DNA from: Arthrobacter castelli DSM 16402
GTDB taxonomy: Bacteria > Actinomycetota > Actinomycetes > Actinomycetales > Micrococcaceae
Assembly (NCBI RefSeq): GCF_000430705.1
Contig: NZ_AUMN01000008.1
Span: 62,001-126,000 of the forward strand
Direction: 5' to 3'
DNA length: 64,000 bases
The notes under the pieces were generated by a model. The model was given only the letters and a program-made list of their open reading frames with translations, did not search any database and had not been told where the DNA came from. Each line of letters opens with the position of its first letter. Position 1 is the stretch's first letter. A program made the translations under genes and the position numbers. Shown piece by piece: positions 47,176-56,139 of the stretch.

Positions 47176-47210
47176 CCTGCGGTACCTCCCATCAGGGGAC
47201 GTACCGCAGG
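47176..47210 (+). terminator. Strong hairpin between DUF3073 and VOC genes
   Basis: Arms CCTGCGGTAC (47176-47185) and GTACCGCAGG (47201-47210) are perfect; a 1x1 mismatch and an inner TCCC/GGGA stem close a 5-nt loop. It is followed by ACGTGTTTAAC, only a short T run, so it is a weak-tailed terminator or a leader structure of the VOC gene 60 nt downstream. Confidence 0.55.
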
Positions 47211-47269
47211 ACGTGTTTAACGGCTACTGTCGGAGAAGTACGTACTGTCCACGATTGAGGAGCGGGCCA

Positions 47270-48043
47270 ATGACAACGACGGATGCGTTTGCCCAAGGGG
47301 AGCCGGCCTGGATCGACCTGCAGTCTCCGGATCAGGAAGCATCCAAGCGTTTTTACTCTGCGGTGTTCGGCTGGGAGTACCAGGACAACAGGACGAGCCA
47401 GGAGTACGTTTACTCTCTGGCAACTGTGCGGGGCTCAGCTGTGGCCGGGATCGCCCCGCAGGCCCCGGAAGCAGTCGAGGCAGGCATCTCAACCTACTGG
47501 ACGACATATTTCGCCTGCGATGACGTTGATGCCGTCCAGGAAAACGTCGCCCCGGCCGGTGGGCGGGTGATCTTTGCAGCCGACGACGTCGAAGGCTTCG
47601 GCCGGATGGCGCTGGTGGAGGACTCCATTGGGGCGCCGTTTGCCTTGTGGCAGGCGGGATCAATGACCGGGGCGGGGCTGATCAATGAACCCGGAGCGTT
47701 CGTCTGGCATGAGCTCGCCGCCGGCAACTGGGAACATGCCGTGCCGTTCTACCGGGACGTGTTCGGAGTTGAACCGGTCGAGCAGCAGATGGACGATGGA
47801 ACCTTCACCATGATCCGTGCCGGGGACCAGTATGTGGCTGGATTCCGCGATCAGGAGGAGGAAGGCTCCACACCTCACTGGGAGGTCTACTTCAGCGTTG
47901 CCGACACCGATGCCACTGTGGCAGCGGCCACCGGGGCCGGCGCGGAATTGCTGGTGGACGCCTACGAGATCGAGGGCATCGGACGGATGGCCATGCTGCG
48001 CGACCCCCACGGCGCCGTTTTCTGGGTAATGCAGGAGGCGTAG
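47270..48043 (+). CDS. VOC-family (glyoxalase-like) two-domain protein
   Basis: 257 residues comprising two similar VOC modules: PAWIDLQSPDQEASKRFYSAVFGWEY and FVWHELAAGNWEHAVPFYRDVFGVE. Both have the beta-alpha-beta-beta-beta layout. Metal ligands cannot be confirmed; members include glyoxalase, extradiol enzymes and bleomycin/mitomycin-binding resistance proteins. The RBS GAGGAGC precedes ATG 47270. Confidence 0.83.
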   Translation: MTTTDAFAQGEPAWIDLQSPDQEASKRFYSAVFGWEYQDNRTSQEYVYSLATVRGSAVAGIAPQAPEAVEAGISTYWTTYFACDDVDAVQENVAPAGGRVIFAADDVEGFGRMALVEDSIGAPFALWQAGSMTGAGLINEPGAFVWHELAAGNWEHAVPFYRDVFGVEPVEQQMDDGTFTMIRAGDQYVAGFRDQEEEGSTPHWEVYFSVADTDATVAAATGAGAELLVDAYEIEGIGRMAMLRDPHGAVFWVMQEA

Positions 48044-48125
48044 CGGCGTGGGCTAGCCGACTGCCGTGAATCGGGCGGCCGCGGCGGCCCGGAGGTGCGC
48101 AGGCCAAAGTCGATCAGCAATTGGC

Positions 48126-49052
48126 TTAGTCCAGCGCGGACAGTGCTGCTCTGGCCGCGTCGGCGACGAATGCGTCGTCGAACACACCGTCGGAATCTTC
48201 AAGGTTGGTGTAGACGGCCACGAAGACGGGAGCCTGTCCTTCCCGCTCGATCACGGCGATGTCATTGCGGGTCCCGTACCCGATCCCGGCTCCACTCTTG
48301 TTCCCGACTGTCGTGGAGGCCGCATCGGGTACTGCTGCGCGGATCAGCCCGTCGCTGTTCTCCGCATCCCGCATGGCTTCCAGGAGCACCTTCTGAGCCC
48401 ATGGCTCGAGGGCATTGCCGTGTGTCAACGCGGCGAGGTTGGTGACGGCTTGCCGCGGCGTCGTCGTATCCCGCCTCTGGCCGGGCTTCCACTTGTTGAG
48501 CTCCGGTTCGATGCGGTCCACGGATGTCGTTCTATCGCCCAGTTTGGCCAGATAGGCCTGGAGCCCTTCGGGACCGCCCAGCATGTCGAAGAGCAGATTG
48601 CCGGCAGTGTTATCGCTATTGATGATTGCCGCACGCATGATGCTGCGCACTGTCATTCCCGAGTCCACGTGTTTCTCAGTCACCGGGGAGTACTCCACCA
48701 GGTCTTCCGACGAATAGTGCACAACCTCGTCCAAGTCCGCTGGCTCGCTTTGTGCCAGAACGGCGGCGACTGAGAAGACCTTGTGTGTCGAGGCATAGGC
48801 AAAGCGTTCATCTGCCCGATACTGGACCTCATGTCCCGTTTCGGTGTCGACGGCGTAGACCCCGACTCGGCCCTGGTACTGTTCCTCGAGTTCAGCAAAT
48901 GAGGCTTTCACCGACGCCTCTGATGCCGATCCCACTGACGATGCCGCAGCACCGTGGGTGGCGGTCGAAGTTTGTGCTGGTTCGGCGGTTGCGCCGCATC
49001 CGCACAAAGCGAGAATAAGGAAAGGAATCGGGAGGGCTGAAAGTCTGCGCAT
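48126..49052 (-). CDS. bla: Class A beta-lactamase lipoprotein
   Basis: Serine beta-lactamase, 308 residues from ATG 49052 (a GTG 6 codons earlier is possible). The lipobox LCGC anchors it to the membrane, as is common in Gram-positives. Catalytic motifs: STHK (the usual F is H), SDN, EPELN (Glu166 type) and KSG in NKSGAGIG (KTG variant). All catalytic residues are present, so it should be active. A Ser/Ala-rich linker follows the lipid anchor. Substrate range cannot be read. Confidence 0.9.
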   Translation of the reverse strand: MRRLSALPIPFLILALCGCGATAEPAQTSTATHGAAASSVGSASEASVKASFAELEEQYQGRVGVYAVDTETGHEVQYRADERFAYASTHKVFSVAAVLAQSEPADLDEVVHYSSEDLVEYSPVTEKHVDSGMTVRSIMRAAIINSDNTAGNLLFDMLGGPEGLQAYLAKLGDRTTSVDRIEPELNKWKPGQRRDTTTPRQAVTNLAALTHGNALEPWAQKVLLEAMRDAENSDGLIRAAVPDAASTTVGNKSGAGIGYGTRNDIAVIEREGQAPVFVAVYTNLEDSDGVFDDAFVADAARAALSALD

Positions 49053-49144
49053 CGCTCCGAAAGCTATCACGCAACCCTGAACGGAAAATGACCCTGTGCC
49101 GCAGCCGAAGTCGATATCGTGGTTCCTGACCGGTGCCTGGCAGG

Positions 49145-50269
49145 TCAGGCGTAGCTGTTGACCATCCGGACAGCGCCGCCGTCGACGCCCTTGGCCCCCT
49201 GGACGTAGTCTGTGCTGGCAGTCGCACCCGGCGACTCGGCCTTCCGGACCGATCCCATGATCCAGGCCGGCATGCCGCGTTCGGTCAGCCGGGCCACGGC
49301 GGCATCGGCCCCGGATGGTGCGACGACGGCGACCATGCCAACGCCCAGGTTCAGGGTGCGCTCCAGGTCTGCCAGCGGCACCTGGCCGAGTTCGGACATT
49401 ACCTGGAAGACGGCGGGCAACTCCCAGCTGGAACGGTCGACTGTCGCCTCCAGGCCCGCGGGGAGGACCCGGGCCAGATTCGCCGCCAGCCCGCCGCCGG
49501 TGATGTGGCTGAACCCGTGGACGCCTGCCGCTTCGTAGCGGGCCAGGTCCAAGCAGTCGGCGGCATAGATCCGGGTCGGCTCCAATAATTCCGCACCCAA
49601 GGTGCGACCGAATTCGGGCACGTTGCGCTCCAGGGACCAGCCGGCGACGTCGACCACACGCCGGACGAGGGAGTACCCGTTGGAATGCAGTCCCGACGAG
49701 CCCATGCCGATGATGACATCGCCGTCGGCCACCTTCTCCGGGCCCAGCAGATGGTCGGCTTCCACGACACCGGTTGCTGCGCCGGCGACGTCGTACTCAT
49801 TTCCGGCCAGCAGGCCCGGATGCTCGGCAGTTTCACCGCCCACCAGTGCCGTTTCCGCCCGGCTGCAGCCGGCGGCGATGCCGCGGACGATGTCCGCGAT
49901 CCGTTCCGGGACGACTTTGCCGCAGGCGATGTAGTCAGTCATGTACAGCGGCTCGGCGCCGACCACCACGATGTCATCGACCACCATGCCGACCAGGTCG
50001 AAGCCGATGGTGTCGTGGATGTCCATGGCCTGGGCGATGGCCACCTTGGTGCCGACGCCGTCAGTCGAGGAGGCGAGCAGTGGTTTACGGTACTCCACCA
50101 GCCGGGAAGCGTCGTAGAGCCCGGCGAAACCGCCGACGCCGCCGAGCACTGAACTGCCATGGGTGGCCTTGACGGCTTCCTTCATCAGTTCGACGGCACG
50201 GTCGCCCGCCTCCACGTCCACTCCCGAGGTGGCATAGGTGATCGGTGCAGCTCGTGACGATTCGCTCAT
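49145..50269 (-). CDS. purM: Phosphoribosylformylglycinamidine cyclo-ligase
   Basis: AIR synthetase, fifth step of purine synthesis, 374 residues. Family sequences include GVDVEAGDRAVELMK, GGVGGFAGLYD, KPLLASSTDGVGTKVAIA (Mg-ATP binding), LVGGETAEHPGLL and HGFSHITGGGLAANLAR. ATGA overlap with purF. The terminal part (from ESPGATAST) is less conserved. Confidence 0.97.
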   Translation of the reverse strand: MSESSRAAPITYATSGVDVEAGDRAVELMKEAVKATHGSSVLGGVGGFAGLYDASRLVEYRKPLLASSTDGVGTKVAIAQAMDIHDTIGFDLVGMVVDDIVVVGAEPLYMTDYIACGKVVPERIADIVRGIAAGCSRAETALVGGETAEHPGLLAGNEYDVAGAATGVVEADHLLGPEKVADGDVIIGMGSSGLHSNGYSLVRRVVDVAGWSLERNVPEFGRTLGAELLEPTRIYAADCLDLARYEAAGVHGFSHITGGGLAANLARVLPAGLEATVDRSSWELPAVFQVMSELGQVPLADLERTLNLGVGMVAVVAPSGADAAVARLTERGMPAWIMGSVRKAESPGATASTDYVQGAKGVDGGAVRMVNSYA

Positions 50270-51807
50270 ACCCGTTCTTTCCGGTTCTTCTCGTCAGTGG
50301 TCAAGGCATCCATGTCCGCGTCCGGCCCCGGCTCACAGCCGGCCTGGCCGCGTTCGAGCAGGTTTTTGCCCCGGCGTTCCTCCGGCGGCAGTTCAATGGG
50401 GTATTCGCCGGTGAAGCATGCGGTGCACAGCGAAGCCCGCGGCTGCTCGGTCGCCTCGATCATCCCTGCTTCGGAGATGTAGGCCAGGCTGTCCGCGCCC
50501 ACCGAATGGGCGATTTCCTCGACGGCGGCTCCGTTGGCGATCAGTTCGGCGCGGGAAGCGAAGTCGATGCCGTAGAAGCATGGCCAGCGGATCGGCGGGG
50601 AGGAGATTTTCACGTGGACCTCGGCGGCGCCGGCCTCGCGCAGCATCCGCACCACGGCCCGCTGGGTGTTGCCCCGGACGATGGAGTCGTCGACGACGAT
50701 GATCCGCTTGCCCCGGATGACGGATTCGAGGGCATTGAGCTTGAGCCGGATACCGAGTTGCCGCAGTGTCTGGCTGGGCTGGATGAAGGTGCGGCCGACG
50801 TATGCGTTCTTCACGAAGCCGTGGGCAAACGGGATCCCGGATTCTTCGGCGAAGCCGATTGCTGCCGGGGTGCCGGATTCCGGGACGGCGATGACGACGT
50901 CGGCCTCTGCCTTGTTTTCGCCCGCCAGCCGACGTCCCATTTCAACGCGGGATTCGTAGACCGAGCGGCCGGCGATCGTGGCGTCCGGGCGGGCCAGGTA
51001 GACATACTCGAAGACACAGCCGGCGGCTTTCCTGGCCGCAAACTGCTGGGTGCGTACGCCGTTCTCGTCGATGGCGATGAACTCGCCCGGCTCGATTTCC
51101 CGGATGAAGCTCGCGCCGACCGTGGCCAGTGCCGAGTTTTCGGAGGCCACCACCCAGCCCCGGTCCAGCCGGCCGAGCACCAGCGGGCGGACACCGAACT
51201 GGTCGCGGGCCGCGTACAGCGTGCCTTCGTCCATGAAAGTGAAACAGAACGCGCCCTGCAGCTTCGGGAGGATCTCCAGCGCCGTCGCCTCGAAGGACCG
51301 GTCCTCGTCGCCGGCCAGCAGCGCGGTGACCAGGGCGGTGTCGGAGGTGTTTCCCTGGGCCATTTCCCCGGTGCGGGGGAAACCGTAGCGCTCAATGACC
51401 ATGTCATAGAGGTCGGCCGAATTCGTCAGGTTGCCATTGTGCCCCAGCGCGACCGTGCCGGCAGCGGTGGCGCCCAGAGTGGGCTGGGCGTTGGCCCAGT
51501 TCGAGGATCCGGTCGTGGAATAGCGGCAGTGTCCGACGGCGATGTGGCCCTGGAGCGTGTTCAGTACGGTTTCGTTGAAGACCTGGGAAACCAGCCCCAT
51601 GTCTTTGTATACGCTGATCCGTTCGCCGTCGCTGGTGGCGATGCCTGCCGACTCCTGGCCACGGTGCTGCAAGGCATAGAGCCCGTAGTAGGCCAGCTTG
51701 GCGACTTCCTCACCGGGTGCCCAGACACCAAAGACGCCGCAGGCATCCTGGGGGCCCTTCTCGCCAGGCAATAAGTCGTGGGTAAGTTTTCCATCTCCGC
51801 GCGCCAC
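50266..51807 (-). CDS. purF: Amidophosphoribosyltransferase (Fe-S type)
   Basis: First committed step of purine synthesis, 513 residues. The glutaminase Cys follows a propeptide (QDACGVFGVW), the PRPP loop is IIVVDDSIVRGNTQR, and Fe-S ligand cysteines appear in AAGCVFEY and SLCTACFTGEYP, as in Bacillus PurF. The N-terminal propeptide is presumably self-cleaved. Start is GTG 51807; the promoter is not clear. First gene of purF-purM. Confidence 0.97.
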   Translation of the reverse strand: MARGDGKLTHDLLPGEKGPQDACGVFGVWAPGEEVAKLAYYGLYALQHRGQESAGIATSDGERISVYKDMGLVSQVFNETVLNTLQGHIAVGHCRYSTTGSSNWANAQPTLGATAAGTVALGHNGNLTNSADLYDMVIERYGFPRTGEMAQGNTSDTALVTALLAGDEDRSFEATALEILPKLQGAFCFTFMDEGTLYAARDQFGVRPLVLGRLDRGWVVASENSALATVGASFIREIEPGEFIAIDENGVRTQQFAARKAAGCVFEYVYLARPDATIAGRSVYESRVEMGRRLAGENKAEADVVIAVPESGTPAAIGFAEESGIPFAHGFVKNAYVGRTFIQPSQTLRQLGIRLKLNALESVIRGKRIIVVDDSIVRGNTQRAVVRMLREAGAAEVHVKISSPPIRWPCFYGIDFASRAELIANGAAVEEIAHSVGADSLAYISEAGMIEATEQPRASLCTACFTGEYPIELPPEERRGKNLLERGQAGCEPGPDADMDALTTDEKNRKERV

Positions 51808-51849
51808 GCCTTCAGTGTCTCATGATTGCGTGGCTGCCATCTAATACGA

Positions 51850-52323
51850 TTACCGGTTGTTGTCGCCGTCATCGTCGGGGTCTTGAGCCGGCTCCGCCGG
51901 GTCCGGGGCTGCCCCGGTGTCCGGGTCGGGCTCGTCCGCTGCCTTCGTGTCCCGCTCCGTCTCCGTCTCCGGGGCTTCGGCCGTCCCGGAGTCCGGGCCT
52001 GGTCCGCCGGTCGCTGCGGCGTCCGGGTCGGGCTCGTCCGCTGCCTCCGATCCGGTGCGTTCGGCCAGGGCCTGCCGGCTGCGGCGCACGCTGATCCAAT
52101 CGAGCAGCAGTGCCACGGCCGCGCCGAGCAGCAGGCCGGGGATGAGCAACAGGGCGGAGAAGAATCCCAGCACGGTGCCGCGGCTGAACTGGTCGCCTTC
52201 GGGTCCGGTGAAGGCGATGATGCCCGCGGCGATAAGGGCCAACAGTGCCCCGAGAACCAGGAAGGGAATAATCTTCGGCGCTCGGCGGATGGTGACAGGT
52301 CGCCGTTCGGGTGCGGAACTCAT
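51850..52323 (-). CDS. Two-helix membrane protein with acidic repeat tail
   Basis: 157 residues, unrecognised. Two membrane helices (IIPFLVLGALLALIAAGIIAF; VLGFFSALLLIPGLLLGAAVALLL) precede a disordered acidic tail in which ADEPDPD appears twice. ATG 52323 follows TAGCCT by 7 nt (leaderless) just beside a 9-bp tandem repeat. It could be related to DUF3180-like proteins, but not identified. Confidence 0.65.
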   Translation of the reverse strand: MSSAPERRPVTIRRAPKIIPFLVLGALLALIAAGIIAFTGPEGDQFSRGTVLGFFSALLLIPGLLLGAAVALLLDWISVRRSRQALAERTGSEAADEPDPDAAATGGPGPDSGTAEAPETETERDTKAADEPDPDTGAAPDPAEPAQDPDDDGDNNR

Positions 52324-52330
52324 ACCTTAA

Positions 52331-52336
52331 AGGCTA
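52331..52336 (-). promoter_or_regulatory. Leaderless -10 hexamer adjoining the VNTR
   Basis: TAGCCT on the minus strand, 7 nt before ATG 52323. Its first three bases are part of the first repeat unit, so the repeat array continues directly into the spacer and -35 region. Confidence 0.45.
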
Positions 52337-52378
52337 ACCGAGCTAACCGAGCTAACCGAGCTAACCGAGCTAACCGAG
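52334..52378. repeat. 9-bp tandem repeat, five copies
   Basis: CTAACCGAG repeated exactly five times. It covers the last two codons and TAG of the response regulator gene (stop at 52372-52370) and continues into the promoter of the next gene. Every unit carries an in-frame TAG on the minus strand. Confidence 0.95.
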
Positions 52379-53035
52379 CCCGCCGGGCGTGATTCCCGAC
52401 TGGATCGCGAAAACGACCAGCTGGGCGCGGTCCCGGGCGGCCAGCTTGATCATGGAACGGCTGACGTGGGTGCGCACCGTCGCGGAGCTGAGCACCAGTT
52501 GAGCGGCGATCTCGTCATTGGACAGGCCTCTGGCCACCCAGCCGACGATTTCGCGTTCGCGGGCGGTCAGCCGGTGGATATCGGGATGCTGCTGCCCGGC
52601 GGACGGCGCGCTGTGGGCGAATTCGGCGATCACCCGCCGCGTCACCGACGGGGTGAGCAGTGATCCGCCGTCGGCGACCACCCGGATCGCGTGCAGCAGT
52701 TCGTCCGGGCCGGCGTCCTTGAGTACGAAGCCGCTGGCACCGCCGCGCAGGGATTCGAAGACGTACTCGTCGAGCTCGAAGGTGGTGAGCATAATCACCC
52801 TGACGTCGTTCAAGTCCGGATCGGTGCAGATGGCGCGCAGCGCCGCAAGACCGTCCAGCTGAGGCATCCTGATATCCATCAGCACGATGTCCGGGTGGTG
52901 CTGCCGGGTCAGCTCCACCGCGGTGCGTCCGTTGTCGGCTTCGGACGCCAATTCAAGGTCGTCCTCGGACTCCAGGAGCGTGGTCAATCCCATCCGCACC
53001 AGGCTCTGATCGTCGGCAACCAGCACGCGGATCAT
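52370..53035 (-). CDS. NarL/LuxR-type response regulator
   Basis: 221 residues. Receiver domain: VLVADDQSLVRMGL, phospho-acceptor in DIVLMDIRMPQLDG (Asp about residue 54), and VIMLTTFELDEYVF. Output domain: LTAREREIVGWVARGLSNDEIA, with VRTHVSRSMIKLAARDRAQLV helix. ATGA overlap with the kinase gene. The stop lies within a tandem repeat. It likely regulates the divergent ABC exporter. Confidence 0.95.
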   Translation of the reverse strand: MIRVLVADDQSLVRMGLTTLLESEDDLELASEADNGRTAVELTRQHHPDIVLMDIRMPQLDGLAALRAICTDPDLNDVRVIMLTTFELDEYVFESLRGGASGFVLKDAGPDELLHAIRVVADGGSLLTPSVTRRVIAEFAHSAPSAGQQHPDIHRLTAREREIVGWVARGLSNDEIAAQLVLSSATVRTHVSRSMIKLAARDRAQLVVFAIQSGITPGGLG

Positions 53036-54234
53036 ACGGTCCCTCCCTGTGTTCCGGCGGCCAACGGCAGCCGGGCGCGGACCCGGAAGCCGGCTCCGGC
53101 CGTCCCTGCGACCTCCAGGCTTCCGCCGGCCTGCAGTGCCCGCTGGCGCATGCCGGCGATACCGCTGCCCTCCACGGGTCCGCCGCCCGGCGGGCCCGAG
53201 CCTGTGTCCGAAACTTCAATGAGCACCGCCGAACGCGTGCGGTTGATCTTCACCGCGGCAGTGGAGCCGGAACCGGCATGGCGCAGTACATTGGTCAGCG
53301 CCTCCTGCACAATGCGGTAGGAGGCGAAACCGATCTCGTCCGGAATGGCCGTGCCGTCTATATTGTCTGTTCCGGTTGCGCCGCCGGCACTGTCTGTTCC
53401 GGTGTTGTCCAGCGCGACTTCCAGTCCTCCGGCCCGGACCCGGTCCACCAGAGTAGCGACGTCGGCCAGCCCCAGGCCCGGTTGCCGTGGCGACGGTTCG
53501 CCGCGCAACATCGCCAGTTCACGCCGCAGCCCGTCCAGTGAGTCCCGGCTGGTCTGCCGGATGGTTTCCAGGATTTCCTTGGCCTTTGCGGGGTTGCGGT
53601 CGGCTACATGCAGTCCCACGCCGGCCTGCATGGCGATGACCGACAGCCCGTGCCCCACGCCGTCGTGCACTTCCTGCGCCATCCGCAAGCGCTCCTCGGA
53701 GACCACCCGCTTGGCCTGTTCCTCGCGCACCCGGGCGCGGGAATCGCTGCGAATCCGCCAAGCGGTGCCCACGGCCATCGGAGCGGCGAACCAGAGCGCC
53801 AGGGCGAAGACGATCCCGACCAGGATATCAAAAGGGCCGTGCGGCTCCCGGATGAACCTGAACGTCAAGGCGAGCGCGAGGACAGCGGCATCCACCCCGA
53901 CGGCGATGGCCGTCCGCCGCAGCGGCCAGCTGGCGGCAAGACCGCCAACGGCCAGGGCGGCGGGGAAGAGGATGGGGCCGAACGGGTACCCGATCAGCAG
54001 GTAGCAGGCCGTGGCCGTGCCGGTGATGACGAAAACCGTCAGCGGGAAGCGCCGCCAGGCGGCGATACTTCCGGTGGCGGCTGCGACCAGGATGTAGGCG
54101 GTCAGGTCCGGTTCAAGGGCAGAGGGTTGTTCCGCTCCGGCGGGGGCCGTTCCCACCATGCCGATGAAGGTCAGCGTCGCTGCCAGCAGCACGTCGGCGG
54201 GATGGAACCGGCCGTGCGGCGCCTCGATGTTCAT
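53032..54234 (-). CDS. Sensor histidine kinase (HisKA_3 / NarX-type)
   Basis: 400 residues from ATG 54234 (GTGGAG RBS). Five or so membrane helices in the first 180 residues with little outside, so an intramembrane sensor. Phospho-His in RMAQEVHDGVGHGLSVIAM; the ATPase domain has VQEALTNVLRHAG (N box) and VSDTGSGPPGG with IAGMRQRALQAGG. Such sensors often detect membrane or antibiotic stress; the signal is unknown. Divergent from the ABC exporter. Confidence 0.93.
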   Translation of the reverse strand: MNIEAPHGRFHPADVLLAATLTFIGMVGTAPAGAEQPSALEPDLTAYILVAAATGSIAAWRRFPLTVFVITGTATACYLLIGYPFGPILFPAALAVGGLAASWPLRRTAIAVGVDAAVLALALTFRFIREPHGPFDILVGIVFALALWFAAPMAVGTAWRIRSDSRARVREEQAKRVVSEERLRMAQEVHDGVGHGLSVIAMQAGVGLHVADRNPAKAKEILETIRQTSRDSLDGLRRELAMLRGEPSPRQPGLGLADVATLVDRVRAGGLEVALDNTGTDSAGGATGTDNIDGTAIPDEIGFASYRIVQEALTNVLRHAGSGSTAAVKINRTRSAVLIEVSDTGSGPPGGGPVEGSGIAGMRQRALQAGGSLEVAGTAGAGFRVRARLPLAAGTQGGTV

Positions 54235-54291
54235 GGACTCCACGATAGTCCGCGCCCGGTGGCGGCACATCAGCGGTCGACGGTATCGACC

Positions 54292-54309
54292 CTACGCAAT
54301 CCTGCGTAG
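54292..54309. promoter_or_regulatory. Inverted repeat operator between kinase and ABC genes
   Basis: CTACGCA (54292-54298), ATCC, TGCGTAG (54303-54309): a perfect 7-bp inverted repeat with a 4-nt spacer in the 132-bp gap between divergent genes. NarL-type regulators bind such sites as dimers. Predicted binding site of the adjacent response regulator (inference). Confidence 0.55.
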
Positions 54310-54366
54310 TGGAAAAGCCGCCTGGCAGCGGATTCGGCGCACGTGGATGCGGACCAAGCTGGAGGC

Positions 54367-55287
54367 ATGAATGAAGCACGCATAGTCACCGATGAGTTGA
54401 CGAAAAACTATGGCGAACGCACCGCGGTGGACGCAGTGTCACTGAGGGTGGAGCAGGGCGAAGTCTACGGCTTCCTCGGTCCCAACGGGGCAGGCAAGAC
54501 AACGACGCTGCGGATGGTCCTCGGCCTGGTCCGTCCCACATCCGGCACCGTGGAGATCCTGGGCAGCAGTCCCGGGGATCCGGCCGTGCTGCGACGGGTG
54601 GGGTCGCTGGTCGAGGAACCCGGGTTCTATCCCTATCTGTCCGGCCGGGACAACCTGCGCGTGCTGGCCCACTACAACGGACTGGGCAATCAGCAGGTGG
54701 AAGACGTGCTGGAGCAGGTGGAACTGCGCAGTCGCGGGTCGGAGAGGTTCAAGACCTATTCGCTGGGCATGAAACAGCGCCTCGGTGTTGCTGCGGCCCT
54801 GCTGGGCGATCCGCAACTGCTGATCCTGGACGAACCGACCAACGGATTGGATCCGGCGGGGATGGCCGATATGCGCGCCCTCATCCGCCGCGTCGCCGAG
54901 TTCGGCCGCACGGTGCTGCTGTCCAGCCATCTGCTCGGTGAAGTGCAGCAGATCTGCGACCGGGTGGGCGTGATTTCCGACGGGCGGTTGTTGGAGGAGG
55001 GGACCGTGGCCGATCTGCGCGGTGCCAGCGCCATCCGCGTCGTGGCCTCCCCGGTTGAGGCAGCGGAGCAAGTCGTAGAGCAGTTGTTTGGTCCCGATGC
55101 CATCGCCCGGCAGCAGGACGGATCGCTGCAACTCGACGTCGACGCGGACCGGCCGGCCGAAATCACGGCTGCGCTGGTGCATGCCGGGGTTGAGGTCCGG
55201 GAAATCAGGCCGGTTGAACGCACCCTCGAAGAAGTTTTCCTGGAAATGACGGGCACGGCCAAGGAACCAATGGAGGTAACATCATGA
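54367..55287 (+). CDS. ABC exporter ATP-binding protein
   Basis: 306 residues. Walker A GPNGAGKTT (about 36-44), Q loop LVEEPGFYPYLSGRDNLR, signature YSLGMKQRLG, Walker B LLILDEPTNGLDP, H loop SSHLLGEV. Extra C-terminal domain of the BcrA/DrrA-type follows. GCTGGAGGC is the RBS. Overlaps the permease by 4 nt. Probably regulated by the divergent two-component system; the BcrA-like type often gives resistance to antibiotics or peptides. Confidence 0.93.
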   Translation: MNEARIVTDELTKNYGERTAVDAVSLRVEQGEVYGFLGPNGAGKTTTLRMVLGLVRPTSGTVEILGSSPGDPAVLRRVGSLVEEPGFYPYLSGRDNLRVLAHYNGLGNQQVEDVLEQVELRSRGSERFKTYSLGMKQRLGVAAALLGDPQLLILDEPTNGLDPAGMADMRALIRRVAEFGRTVLLSSHLLGEVQQICDRVGVISDGRLLEEGTVADLRGASAIRVVASPVEAAEQVVEQLFGPDAIARQQDGSLQLDVDADRPAEITAALVHAGVEVREIRPVERTLEEVFLEMTGTAKEPMEVTS

Positions 55288-56138
55288 TCGCGTCTGCACG
55301 GGCGGAAGCGCTGCGGCTGGCCAAGTGGCCGGTGACGTGGCTGCTGGCCGGGGTATGGCTGGTGCTCAATCTCAGCTTCGCCTATCTGTTCACCTACCTC
55401 AGCTTCCGCAGCGCGGTGTCCGACGGTGACGACCGGCTGGCGGCCTCACTGCTGAGTCAGGTGTCTATGGAACAGTTGCCGTCCACCCTGGTGCAGGGGA
55501 TGCCGATGTTCGGCGGGGCCATCGTGCTGATCTTTGCGGCGCTGGCCACCGGCAGCGGCTATGGCTGGTCGACCTGGAAGACAGTCTTCACCAACGGGCC
55601 GGCGAGATTGACTGCGTTCAGCGGCACGCTCACCGCCATTGCCGGTTTCGTGGCGGCCCTGGTGCTGTCCACGCTCGCGCTGGATATCGCCGCCAGCGCG
55701 GGCATTCACCTGCTGGAATCCGAACCCGTCGAGTGGCCCGCCGTCACGGACCTGGCCCAGGGCACGGGAGCCGGGTTGCTGATTCTGGGAATGTACGCCG
55801 CGTTCGGTGCTGCCCTGGGAGTGCTGACCCGCAGCCCCGCGCTGTCCGTCGGGCTGGGGCTGGTGTGGGCGCTGGTGATCGAGAACCTGCTGCGCGGCGT
55901 GGCTGAGCTGCTCGGGCCGGTGGAAGCCGTTACCGATGTGCTGCCCGGCACGGCAGCCGGGTCCTTGGCCGGAGCGTTAGGGGCCGCCGGGGAGACAGCC
56001 GGGGGCGCCCCATCGGCCGGGGGCACTCCAGGTGTGCTGGCAATTCTCGACGGCGGTCCGGCCACGGCTTTGCTGCTCTGCTATGCGGCAGCCTTCATGG
56101 TGCTGACTGCGGTGTTGGTACGACGGCGGGACGTCTGA
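55284..56138 (+). CDS. ABC-2-type permease
   Basis: Membrane partner of the ATPase, 284 residues with about six helices: LAKWPVTWLLAGVWLVLNLS, a large loop, GGAIVLIFAALATG, and WSTWKTVFTNGPARL, typical for ABC-2 permeases. A Gly/Ala/Pro-rich segment (~210-245) connects to the last helix. Stop at 56138 abuts the convergent SCP-like gene. Confidence 0.88.
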   Translation: MIASARAEALRLAKWPVTWLLAGVWLVLNLSFAYLFTYLSFRSAVSDGDDRLAASLLSQVSMEQLPSTLVQGMPMFGGAIVLIFAALATGSGYGWSTWKTVFTNGPARLTAFSGTLTAIAGFVAALVLSTLALDIAASAGIHLLESEPVEWPAVTDLAQGTGAGLLILGMYAAFGAALGVLTRSPALSVGLGLVWALVIENLLRGVAELLGPVEAVTDVLPGTAAGSLAGALGAAGETAGGAPSAGGTPGVLAILDGGPATALLLCYAAAFMVLTAVLVRRRDV

Positions 56139-56139
56139 G

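Noticed and set aside
51826-52392. 188-codon plus-strand ORF running through the 9-bp repeat
   Set aside because: It is a shadow of the minus-strand membrane protein gene; its NRA repeats come from the VNTR.
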